Shown in pieces: positions 9,701 to 21,469 of a stretch of DNA of 28,463 bases (position 1 is its first letter; every line of letters starts with the position of its first letter). Below the pieces are notes generated by a model. It was not told the DNA's origin, ran no database searches, and saw nothing but the letters and a program-made list of their open reading frames with translations. The position numbers were made by a program, and so were the translations under genes. This DNA is from Symsagittifera roscoffensis. Lineage: Eukaryota > Xenacoelomorpha > Acoela > Convolutidae. The stretch is taken from assembly GCF_963678635.1 (NCBI RefSeq), contig NW_026971118.1, positions 1 through 28,463 on the forward strand. Direction: 5' to 3'.

Positions 9701-11520
9701 ACAAATTGTTGCCCGATATCCGATTTGGCCCGTTACGAGTTGAAATGAGGCTGTTACGAATTGTTTCCCGCTATCAAACTTCGTCCGTTACGAGTTGGGT
9801 TGAGGCTGTAACGTATTGTTGCCCGCTAAAATTCGTCCCGCACGAGTAGAGTTGAAGCTGTTACGAATTGTTGCCCGCTATGAACCTTCGTCCGTTACGA
9901 GTTGAGTTGAGGCTGTTACAAATTGTTGCCCGCTATGAAACTTCGTCCGTTACGGATTGAGTTGAGGCTGTAACGATTTGTCGCCCGCTATGAAAATTTG
10001 TCCGTTAAAAGTTGAGTTGAGGCTGTTACGAATTGTTTTCCACTATGAAACTTCGTCCGTTACGAGTTGAGTTGAGGCTGTAATGAATTGTTGCCCGCTA
10101 TGAAACTTCGTCCCTTACGAGTAGAGTTGAAGCTGTTACGAATTGTTGCACGCTATGAACCTTCGTCCGTTACGAGTTGAGTTGAGGCTGTTACAAATTG
10201 TTGCTCGCTATGAAACTTCGTCCGTTACGAGTTGAGTTGAGGCTGTAACGATTTGTCACCCGCTTTGAAACTTTGTCCGTTACGAGTTGAGTTGAGGCTG
10301 TTACAAATTGTTGCCCGCTATCAAACTTCGTCCATTACGAGTAGAGTTGAAGCTGTAACGATTTGTCACCCGCTTTGAAACTTTGTCCGTTACGAGTTGA
10401 GTTGAGGCTGTAACGAATTGTTGCCCGCTATGAAACTTCGTCCCTCACGAGTAGAGTTGAAGCTGTTACAAATTGTTGCCCGCTATGAAACTTCGTCCGT
10501 TACGAGTTGAATTGAGGCTGTTACGAATTGTCGCCCGCTATGAATCTTCGTCCGTTACGAGTTGAGTTGAGGCTGATACGAATTGTCCTCCGCTATGATT
10601 CTTCGTCCGTTACTAGTAGAGTTGAGGCTGTTACGAATTGTGGCCCGCTATGAAGCTTCGTCCGTTATGAGTTGAGTAGAGGCTGTAACGAATTGTCGCC
10701 CGCTATGAAACTTCGTCCGTTACGAGTAGAGTTGAGGCTATTACAAATTGTTGCCCGATATCCGATTTGGCCCGTTACGAGTTGAAATGAGGCTGTTACG
10801 AATTGTTTCCCGCTATCAAACTTCGTCCGTTACGAGTTGGGTTGAGGCTGTAACGTATTGTTGCCCGCTAAAATTCGTCCCGCACGAGTAGAGTTGAAGC
10901 TGTTACGAATTGTTGCCCGCTATGAACCTTCGTCCGTTACGAGTTGAGTTGAGGCTGTTACAAATTGTTGCCCGCTATGAAACTTCGTCCGTTACGGATT
11001 GAGTTGAGGCTGTAACGATTTGTCGCCCGCTATGAAAATTTGTCCGTTAAAAGTTGAGTTGAGGCTGTTACGAATTGTTTTCCACTATGAAACTTCGTCC
11101 GTTACGAGTTGAGTTGAGGCTGTAATGAATTGTTGCCCGCTATGAAACTTCGTCCCTTACGAGTAGAGTTGAAGCTGTTACGAATTGTTGCACGCTATGA
11201 ACCTTCGTCCGTTACGAGTTGAGTTGAGGCTGTTACAAATTGTTGCTCGCTATGAAACTTCGTCCGTTACGAGTTGAGTTGAGGCTGTAACGATTTGTCA
11301 CCCGCTTTGAAACTTTGTCCGTTACGAGTTGAGTTGAGGCTGTTACAAATTGTTGCCCGCTATCAAACTTCGTCCATTACGAGTAGAGTTGAAGCTGTAA
11401 CGATTTGTCACCCGCTTTGAAACTTTGTCCGTTACGAGTTGAGTTGAGGCTGTAACGAATTGTTGCCCGCTATGAAACTTCGTCCCTCACGAGTAGAGTT
11501 GAAGCTGTTACAAATTGTTG
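6701..11520 (+). repeat. Higher-order repeat of 602 bp (11 monomers) with 712-, 492- and 1042-bp variants
   Basis: The distinctive monomer GCCCGATATCCGATTTGRCC starts at 6701, 7303, 7905, 8507, 9219, 9711 and 10753. The steps are 602, 602, 602, 712, 492 and 1042 bp. The value 602 equals ten 55-bp monomers plus one 52-bp monomer; the others differ from it by two monomers gained or lost, or eight gained. The 52-bp monomer (GCCCGCTAAAATTCGTCCCG) recurs at 6811, 7413, 8015, 8617, 9329, 9821 and 10863 in fixed phase with the first marker. From 9711 on, a 1042-bp unit (19 monomers) is duplicated: TTGCACGC-type monomers at 10149 and 11191 are exactly 1042 bp apart. Copies are nearly identical, so this is the youngest amplification in the array. 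Confidence 0.85.
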
Positions 11521-11779
11521 CCCGCTATGAACCTTCGTCCGTTACGAGTTGAGTTGAGGCTGTTACAAATTGTTGCCCGCTATGAAACTTTGTCTGTTAC
11601 AAGTTGAGTTGAGGCTGTAACGATTTGTCGCCCGTTATGAAACTTTGTCCGTTACGAGTTGAGTTCAGGCTGTTACGAATTGTTTTCCACTATGAAACTT
11701 CGTCCGTTACGGGTTGAGTTGATGGTGTAACGAGTTGTCGCCCGCTCTGAAAATTCGTCCGTTGCGAGTAGAGTTGAGG

Positions 11780-13560
11780 CTGTTACGAATTGCTGCCGCT
11801 ATGAAGCTTGGTCCGTTATGAGTTGAGTGGAGGCTGTAACGAATTGTCGCCCGCTATGAAACTTCGTCCGTTACGAGTAGAGTTGAGGCTATTACAAATT
11901 GTTGCCCAATATCCAATTTGGCCCGTTACGAGTTGAGTTGAGGCTCTTACGAATTGTTGCCCGCTATCAAACTTCGTCCGTTACGAGTAGAGTTGAGGCT
12001 GTTACGAATTGTTTTGCACTATGAAACTTCGTCCGTTACGGGTTGAGTTGATGGTGTAACGAGCTATCGCCCGCTCTGAAGTTTCTTCCGTTGCGAGTAG
12101 AGTTGAGGCTGTTACGAATTGCTGCCCGCTATGAAACTTCATCCCTTAAGAGTAGAGTTGAGGGTGTTACGAATTGTTGCCCGCTATGAAACTTCGTTCG
12201 TTAAGAGTTGAAATGAGACTGTAACGAGTTATCGCCCGTAATGAAACTTCGTCCGTTGCGAGTAGAGTTGAGGCTGTTACGAATTGCTGCCGCTATGAAG
12301 CTTCGTCCGTTATGAGTTGAGTGGAGGCTGTAACGAATTGTCGCCCGCTATGAAACTTCGTCCGTTACGAGTAGAGTTGAGGCTATTACAAATTGTTGCC
12401 CAATATCCAATTTGGCCCGTTACGAGTTGAGTTGAGGCTCTTACGAATCGTTGCCCGCTATCAAACTTCGTCCGTTACGAGTAGAGTTGAGGCTGTTACG
12501 AATTGTTTTCCACTATGAAACTTCGTCCGTTACGGGTTGAGTTGATGGTGTAACGAGCTATCGCCCGCTCTGAAGTTTCGTCCGTTGCGAGTAGAGTTGA
12601 GGCTGTTACGAATTGCTGCCCGCTATGAAACTTCGTTCGTTAAGAGTTGAAATGAGACTGTAACGAGTTATCGCCCGTAATGAAACTTCGTCCGTTACGA
12701 GCTGAGTTGAGGCTGTTACGAATTGTCGCCCGCTATGAATCTTCGTCCGTTACGAGTTGAGTTGAGGCTGATACGAATTGTTCTCCGCTATGAATCTTCG
12801 TCCGTTACTAGTAGAGTTGAGGCTGTTACGAAATGTGGCTCGCTATGAATCTTCGTCCGTTATGAGTTGAGTGGAGGCTGTAACGAATTGTCGCCCGCTA
12901 TGAAACTTCGTCTGTTACGAGTAGAGTTGAGGCTATTACAAATTGTTGCCCGATATCCAATTTGGCCCGTTACGAGTTGAGTTGAGTCTGTTACGAATTG
13001 TTGCCCGCTATCAAACTTCGTCCGTTACGAGTAGAGTTGAGGCTGTTACGAATTGTTTTCCACTATGAAACTTCGTCCGTTACGGGTTGAGTTGATGGTG
13101 TAACGAGTTGTCGCCCGCTCTGAAGTTTCGTCCGTTGCGAGTAGAGTTGAGGTTGTTACGAATTGCTGCCCGCTATGAAACTTCGTCCGTTAAGAGTAGA
13201 GTTGAGGGTAATTCGAATTGTTGCCCGCTATGAAACTTCGTCCGTTAAGAGTTGAAATGAGACTGTAACGAGTTATCGCCCGTAATGAAACTTCGTCCGT
13301 TACGAGTTGAGTTGAGGCTGTTACGAATTGTCGCCCGCTATGAATCTTCGTCCGTTACGAGTTGAGTTGAGGCTGATACGAATTGTCCTCCGCTATGAAT
13401 CTTCGTTCGTTACTAGTAGAGTTGAGGCTGTTACGAAATGTGGCTCGCTATGAAGCTTCGTCCGTTATGAGTTGAGTGGAGGCTGTAACGAATTGTCGCC
13501 CGCTATGAAACTTCGTCCGTTACGAGTAGAGTTGAGGCTGTTACGAATTGTTGCCCGCTA
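11780..13560 (+). repeat. Higher-order repeat of about 494-550 bp (9-10 monomers)
   Basis: The monomer with ATATCCAATTTGGCCCGTTA recurs with its GCCC at 11904, 12398 and 12948, steps of 494 and 550 bp. Shared companions are the CTGCCGCTATGAAG monomer, GGGTTGAGTTGATGGTGTAA and GTAACGAGTTATCGCCC. The units are less uniform than the 602-bp family and contain different numbers of monomers. This suggests an older amplification reworked by unequal exchange. Confidence 0.65.
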
Positions 13561-16500
13561 TCAAACTTCGTCCGTTACGAGTAGATTGGAGGCTGTTACG
13601 AGTTGTTGCCCGCTATGAAATTTCGTCCGTTACGAGTTGAGTTGAGACTGTAACGAGTTGTCGCCCGCTATGAAACTTCGTCCGTTACGAGTTGAGTTGA
13701 GGCTGTTACGAAATAATTTCCACTATGAAACATCGTCCGTTACGGGTTGAGTTGATGGTGTAACGAGTTGTCGCCCGCTCTGAAATTTCGTCCGTTGCGA
13801 GTAGAGTTGAGGATGTTACGAATTGCTGCCCGCTATGAAACTTCGTCCGTTAAGAGTAGAGTTGAGGGTGTTACGAATTGTTGCCCGCTATGAAACTTCG
13901 TCCGTTAAGAGTTGAGTTGAGACTGTAACGAGTTATCGCTCGCTATAAAAATTCGTCCGTTACGAGTTGAATTGAGGCTGTTACAAATTGCCGCCCGCTA
14001 TGAATCTTCGTCCGTTACGAGTTGAGTTGAGGCTGATACCAATTGTCCTCCGCTATGAATCTTCGTCCGTTACTAGTAGAGTAGAGGCTGTTACAAATGG
14101 TGGCCCGCTATGAAGCTTTGTCCATTATGAGTTGAGTGGAGGCTGTAACGAACTATCGCCCGCTATGAAACTTCGTACGTTACGAGTAGAGTTGAGGCTA
14201 CAACAAATTGTTGCCCGATATCCAATTTGGCCCGTTACAAATTGAGTTGAGGCTGTTACGAATTGTTTCCCGCTATCAAATTTCGTCCGTTACGAGTTGA
14301 GTTGAGGCTGTAACGAATTGTTGACCGCTATGAAAATTCGTCCCTCACGAGTAGAGTTGAAGCTGTTACGAATTGTTGCCCGCTATGAACCTGCGTCCGT
14401 TACGAGTTGAGTTGAGGCTGTTACAAATTGTTGCCCGCTATGAAACTTCGTCCGTTACGAGTTGAGTTGAGGCTGTAACAATTTGTCGCCCGCTATGAAA
14501 CTTCGTCCTTTACGAGTTGAGTTGAGGCTGTTACGAATTGTCACCCGCTATGAAACTTCGTCCGTTACGAGTAGAGTTGAGGCTGTTACGAGTTGTTGCC
14601 CGATATGAATTTTCGTCCGTAACGAGTTGAGTTGAGGCTGATACTAATTGTCCTCCGCTATGAATGTTCATCCATTACTAGTAGAGTTGAGGCTGTTACG
14701 AATTGTGGCCCGCTATGAAGCTTCGTCCGTTATGAGTTGAGTGGAGGCTGTAACGAATTGTCGCCCGCTATGAAACTTCGTCCGTTACGAGTAGAGTTGA
14801 GGCTATTACAAATTGTTGCACGATATCCAATTTGGCCCGTTACGAGTTGATTTGAGGCTGTTACGAACTGTTGCCCGCTATCAAACTTCGTCCGTTACGA
14901 GTTGAGTTGAGGCTGTAACGAATTGTTGCCCGCTATGAAACTTCGTCCCTCATGAGTAGAGTTGAAGCTGTTACGACTTGTTGCCCGCTTTGAACCTTCG
15001 TCCGTTTTGAGTTGAGTTGAGGCTGTTACAAATTGTTGCCCACTATAAAACTTCGTCCATTACGAGTTGAGTTGAGGCTGTAATGATTTGTCGCCCGCTA
15101 TGAAATTTCGTCCTTTACGAGTTGAGTTGAGGCTGTTACGAATTGTCACCCGCTATGAAACTTCGTCCGTTACGAGTAGACTTGAGGCTAATATGAGTTG
15201 TTGCCCGATATGAATTTTCGTCCGTAACGAGTTGAGTTGAGACTGTAACGAGTTGTCGCCCGCTATGAAGCTTCGTCCGTTATGGGTTGAGTGGAGGCTG
15301 TAGCGAATTGTCGCCCGCTATGAAACTTCGTCCGTTACGAGTAGAGTTGAGGCTGTTACGAATTGTTTCCCACTATGAAACTTCGTCTGTTACGGGTTCA
15401 GATGAGGGTGTAACGGGTTTTTGCCCGCTTTGAAATTTCGTCCGTTACGAGTTGAGTTGAGGCTGTTACGAATTGTCGCCCGCAATGAATCTTCGTCCGT
15501 TACGAGTTGAGTTGAGGCGGATACGAATTGTCGTCCGCTATGAATTTTCGTCCGTTACTAGTAGAGTTGAGGCTGTTACGAATTGTGGCCCGCTATGAAG
15601 CTTCGTCCGTTATGGGTTGAGTGGAGGCTGTAGCGAATTGTCGCCTGCTATGAAACTTCGTCCGTTACGAGTAGAGTTGAGGCTATTACAAATTGTTGCC
15701 CGATATCCAATTTGGCCCGTTACGAGTTGAGTTGAGGCTGTTACGAATTGTTGCCCGCTATCAAACTTCGTCCGTTACGAGTTGAGTTGAGGCTGTAACG
15801 AATTGTTGCCCGCTATGAAACTTCGTCCCTCACGAGTAGAGTTGAAGCTGTTACGAATTGATGCCCGCTATGAACCTTCGTCCGTTACCAGTTGAGTTGA
15901 GGCTGTTACAAATCGTTGCCCGCTATGAAACTTCGTCCGTTACGAGTTTAGTTGAGGCTGTAACGATTTTTCGCCCGCTATGAAACTTCGTCCTTTACGA
16001 GTTGAATTGAGGCTGTTACGAATTGTCACCCGCTATGAAACTTCGTCCGTTACGAGTAGAGTTGAGGCTGTTACGAATTGTTTCCCGCTATGAATTTTCG
16101 TCCGTTACGAGTTGAGTTGAGACTATAACGAGTTGTCGCCCGCTATGAAACTTCGTCCGTTACGAGTTGAGTTGAGGCTGATACGAATTGTACTCCGCTA
16201 TGAATCTTCGTCTGTTACTAGTAGAGTTGAGGCTATTACGAATTGTTTCCCTCTATGAATTTTCTTCCGTTGCGAGTTGAGTTGAGACTGTAACGAGTTG
16301 TCGCCCGCTATGAAACTTCGTCCGTTACGAGTTGAGTTGAGGCTGTTACGAATTGTTACCCACTATGAAACTTCGTCCGTTGCGAGTAGAGTTGAGGCTG
16401 TGACGAATTGTTTCCCGCTATGAATTTTCGTCCGTTATGAGTTGAGTTGAGACTGTAACGAGTTGTCGCCCGCTATGAAACTTCGTCCGTTACGAGTTGA

Positions 16501-19500
16501 AATCAGGCTGTTACGAATTGTTACCCACTATGAAACTTCGTCCGTTGCGAGTAGAGTTGAGGCTGTTACGAATTGCTGCCCGCTATGAAACTTCGTCCGT
16601 TACGAGTTGAACTGAGACTGTTGCGAAATTTCGCCCGCTATGAAACTTCGTCCGTTACGAGTTGAGTTGAGGCTGATACGAATTGTCCTCCGCTATGAAT
16701 CTTGGTCTGTTGCTAGTAGAGTTGAGGCTATTACAAATTGTTGCCCGATATCCAATTTGGCCCGTTACGAGTTGAGTTGAGGCTGTTACGAATTGTTGCC
16801 CGCTATCAAACTTCGTCCGTTACGAGTTGAGTTGAGGCTGTAACGAATTGTTGCCCGCTATGAAACTTCGTCCCTCACGAGTAGAGTTGAAGCTGTTACG
16901 AATTGTTGCCCGCAATGAACCTTCGTCCGTTACCAGTTGAGTTGAGGCTGTTACAAATTGTTGCCCGCTATGAAACTTCGTCCGTTACGAGTTTAGTTGA
17001 GGCTGTAACGATTTGTCGTCCACTATGAAACTTCGTACTTTACGAGTTGAATTGAGGCTGTTACGAATTGTCACCCGCTATGAAACTTCGTCCGTTAGGA
17101 GTAGAGTTGAGGCTGTTACGAATTGTTTTCCGCTATGAATTTTCGTCCGTTACGAGTTGAGTTGAGACTATAACGAGTTGTCGCCCGCTATGAAACTTCG
17201 TCCGTTACGAGTTGAGTTGAGGCTGTTACGAATTGTTTCCCACTATGAAACTTCGTCCGTTGCAAGTAGAGTTGAGGTTGTTACGAATTGCTGCACGCTA
17301 TGAAACTTCGTCCGTTACGAGTTGAACTGAGACTGTTGCGAAATTTTGCCCGCTATGAAACTTCGTCCGTTACGAGTTGAGTTGAGGCTGATACGAATTG
17401 TCCTCCGCTATGAATCTTCGTCTGTTACTAGTAGAGTTGAGGCTATAACGAGTTGTCGCCCGCTATGAAACTTCGTCCGTTATGAGTTGAGTTGAGGATG
17501 TTACGAATTGTTTCCCTCTATGAAACTTCGTTCGTTACGAGTTGAGTTGAGGCTGTTACGAATTGTTTCCCGCTATGAATTTTCGTCCGTTACGAGTTGA
17601 GTTGAGACTATAACGAGTTGTTGCCCGCTATGAAACTTCGTCCGTTGAGGTTAGAGTTGAGGTTATTACGAATTGCTGCACGCTATGAAACTTCGTCCGT
17701 TACGAGTTGAACTGAGACTGTTGCGAAATTTTGCCCGCTATGAAACTTCGTCCGTTACGAGTTGAGTTGAGGCTGATACGAATTGTCCTCCGCTATGAAT
17801 CTTTGTCTGTTACTAGTAGAGTTGAGGCTATTACGAATTGTTTCCCTCTATGAAGATTCGTTCGTTACGAGTTGAGTTTAGGCTGTAACGAATTGTTGCC
17901 CGCTATGAAACTTCGTTCGTTTTGATTAGAATTGAAGCTGTAACGAACTGTCGCACGCTCTGAAACTTCGTCGTTTACGAGTTGAGTTGAAGCTGTAACG
18001 AGTTGTCGCCCGCTTTGAAATTTCGTCCGTTTAGAGTTGAGTTGAGACTATAACGAGTTGTCGCCCGCTATGAAACTTCGTCCGTTACGAGTTGAGTTGA
18101 GGCTGTTACGAATTGTTTCCCACTATGAAACTTCGTCCGTTGCAAGTAGAGTTGAGGTTGTTACGAATTGCTGCACGCTATGAAACTTCGTCCGTTGCAA
18201 GTAGAGTTGAGGTTGTTACGAATTGCTGCACGCTCTGAAACTTCGTCCTTTACGAGTTGAGTTGAAGCTGTAACGAGTTGTCGCCCGCTTTGAAATTTCG
18301 TCCGTTTAGAGTAGAGTTGAGGCTGTTACGAATTGATGCCCGCTATGAAACTTCGTCCGTTACGAATTGAGTTGAAGCTGTTACAAATAGTCGTCCTCTT
18401 TGAAACTTCGTCCGTTACGCGTTGAGTTGAGGCTGATACGAATTGTCCTCCGCTATGAATCTTCGTCCGTTACTAGTAGAGTTGAGGCTGTTACGAATTG
18501 TTGCCCGCTATGAAACTTCGTCCGTTACGAGTTGAGTTGAGGCTGTTACAAATTGTTGCCCGCTATGAAACTTCGTCCGTTACGAGTTGAGCTGAGGCTG
18601 TAACGAATTATCGCACGCTATGAATCTTCGTCCTTTACGAGTTGAGTTGAGACTGTTACGAATTGTCGCCCGCTATAAAACTTCGTCCGTTACGAGTAGA
18701 GTTGAGGCTGTTACGAATTGTTTCCCACTATGAAATTTCGTCCGTTGCAAGTAGAGTTGAGGTTGTTACGAATTGCTGCACGCTATGAAACTTCGTCCGT
18801 TACGAGTTGAACTGAGACTGTTGCGAAATTTTGCCCGCTATGAAACTTCGTCCGTTACGAGTTGAGTTGAGGCTGTTACGATTTGTTGCCCGCTATCAAA
18901 CTTCGTCCGTTACGAGTTTAGTTGAGGCTGTAACGAATTGTTGCCCGCTATGAAACTTCGTCCCTCACGAGTAGAGTTGAAGCTGTTACGAATTGTTGCC
19001 CGCTATGAACCTTCGTCCGTTACCAGTTGAGTTGAGGCTGTTACAAATTGTTGCCCGCTATGAAACTTCGTCCGTTACGAGTTTAGTTGAGGCTGTAACG
19101 ATTTGTCGCCCACTATGAAACTTCGTACTTTACGAGTAGAGTTGAAGCTGTTACGAATTGTTGCCCGCTATGAACCTTCGTCCGTTACCAGTTGAGTTGA
19201 GGCTGTTACGAATTGTCACCCGCTATGAAAGTTCGTCCGTTACGAGTAGAGTTGAGGCTGTTACGAATTGTTTCCCGCTATGAATTTTCGTCCGTTACGA
19301 GTTGAGTTGAGAATATAACGAGTTGTCGCCCGCTATGAAACTTCGTCCGTTACGAGTTGAGTTGAGGCTGTTACGAATTGTTTCCCACTATGAAACTTCG
19401 TCCGTTGCAAGTAGAGTTGAGGTTGTTACGAATTGCTGCACGCTATGAAACTTCGTCCGTTACGAGTTGAACTGAGACAGTTGCGAAATTTTGCCCGCTA

Positions 19501-21469
19501 TGAAACTTCGTCCGTTACGAGTTGAGTTGAGGCTGATACGAATTGTCCTCCGCTATGAATCTTCGTCTGTTACTAGTAGAGTTGAGGCTATTACGAATTG
19601 TTTCCCTCTATGAAACCTCGTTCGTTAGGAGTTGAGTTTAGGCTGTAACGAATTATTGCCGGCTATGAAACTTCGTTCGTTTTGATTAGAGTTGAAGCTG
19701 TAACGAACTGTCGCACGCTCTGAAACTTCGTCCTTTACGAGTTGAGTTGAAGCTGTAACGAGTTGTCGCCCGCTATGAAATTTCGTCCGTTTAGAGTAGA
19801 GTTGAGGCTGTTACGAATTGTTGCCCGCTATGAAACTTCGTCCGTTAAGAATTGAGTTGAGGCTGTTACAAATTGTCGTCCTCTTTGAAAACTCGTCCGT
19901 TACGCGTTGAGTTGAGGCTGATACGAATTGTCCTCCGCTATGAATCTTCGTCCGTTACTAGTAGAGTTGAGGCTGTTACGAATTGTTGCCCGCTATGAAA
20001 CTTCGTCCGTTACGAGTTGAGTTGAGGCTGTTACAAATTGTTGCCCGCTATGAAACTTCGTCCGTTACGAGTTGAGCTGAGGCTGTAACGAACTATCGCA
20101 CGCTATGAATCTTCGTCCTTTACGAGTTGAGTTGAGGCTGTTACAAATTGTCGTCCTCTTTGAAAACTCGTCCGTTACGCGTTGAGTTGAGGCTGATACG
20201 AATTGTCCTCCGCTATGAATGTTCGTCCGTTACTACTAGAGTTGAGGCTGTTACGAATTGTTGCCCGCTATGAAATTTCGTCCGTTTAGAGTACAGTTGA
20301 GGCTGTTACGAATTGTTGCCCGCTATGAAACTTCGTCCGTTACGAATTGAGTTGAGGCTGTTACAAATTGTCGTCCTCTTTGAAAACTCGACCGTTACGA
20401 GTAGAGTTGAGGGTGTTACGAATTGTTGCCCGCTATGAAACTTCGTCCGTTACGAGTTGAGCTGAGGCTGTAACGAACTATCGCACGCTATGAATCTTCG
20501 TCCTTTACGAGTTGAGTTGAGGCTGTTACAAATTGTCGTCCTCTTTGAAAACTCGTCCGTTACGCGTTGAGTTGAGGCTGATACGAATTGTCCTCCGCTA
20601 TGAATCTTCGTCCGTTACTAGTAGAGTTGAGGCTGTTACGAATTGTTGCCCGCTATGAAATTTCGTCCGTTTAGAGTAGAGTTGAGGCTGTTACGAATTG
20701 TTGCCCGCTATGAAACTTCGTCCGTTACGAATTGAGTTGAGGCTGTTACAAATTGTCGTCCTCTTTGAAAACTCGACCGTTACGAGTAGAGTTGAGGGTG
20801 TTACGAATTGTTGCCCGCTATGAAACTTCGTCCGTTAAGAGTTGAGTTGAGACTGTAACGAGTTATTGCCCGCTATAAAACTTCGTCCGTTACGAGTAGA
20901 ATTGAGGCTGTTACAAACTGATGCCCGCTACGAAAATTCGTCCGTTACGAGTTGAGTTTAGGCTGTTACGAATTGCTGCCCGCTATGAAACTTCATCCGT
21001 TACGAGTTGAGTTGAGGCTGTAACGAGTTGTCGCCCGCTATGAAACTTCGTCCGTTGCGAGCAGAGTTGAGGCTGTTACGAATTGTTGCCCGCTCTGAAA
21101 CTTCGTCCGTTATGTGTTGAGTTGAGGCTTACTGAGTTGTCGCCCGGTATGAAACTTCATCCGTTGCGAGTTGAGTTGAGGCTGTTACGAATTGTTGCCC
21201 GCTATGGAACTTCGTCCGTTACGAGTTGAGTTGAGGCTGTTACGAATTTTCGCCCGCTATGAAACTTCGTCCGTTACGAGTTGAGTTGAAGTTGATACGA
21301 ATTGTCCTCCGCAATGAATCTTCGTCCGTTACTAGTAGAGTTGAGGCTGTTACGAATTGTTGCCCGCTATGAAATTTCGTCCGTTACGAGTTGAGTTGAG
21401 GCTGTAACGAATTGTCGCCCGCTATGAATTTTTGTCCGTTACGAGTTGAGTTGAGGCTGATACAAAGTG

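Noticed and set aside
6701-11520. Assembly artefact as the sole explanation of the perfect 602-bp copies
   Set aside because: Copies differ by whole monomers and by scattered substitutions, as in real unequal exchange. Still, the exact copy number should not be trusted without raw reads.
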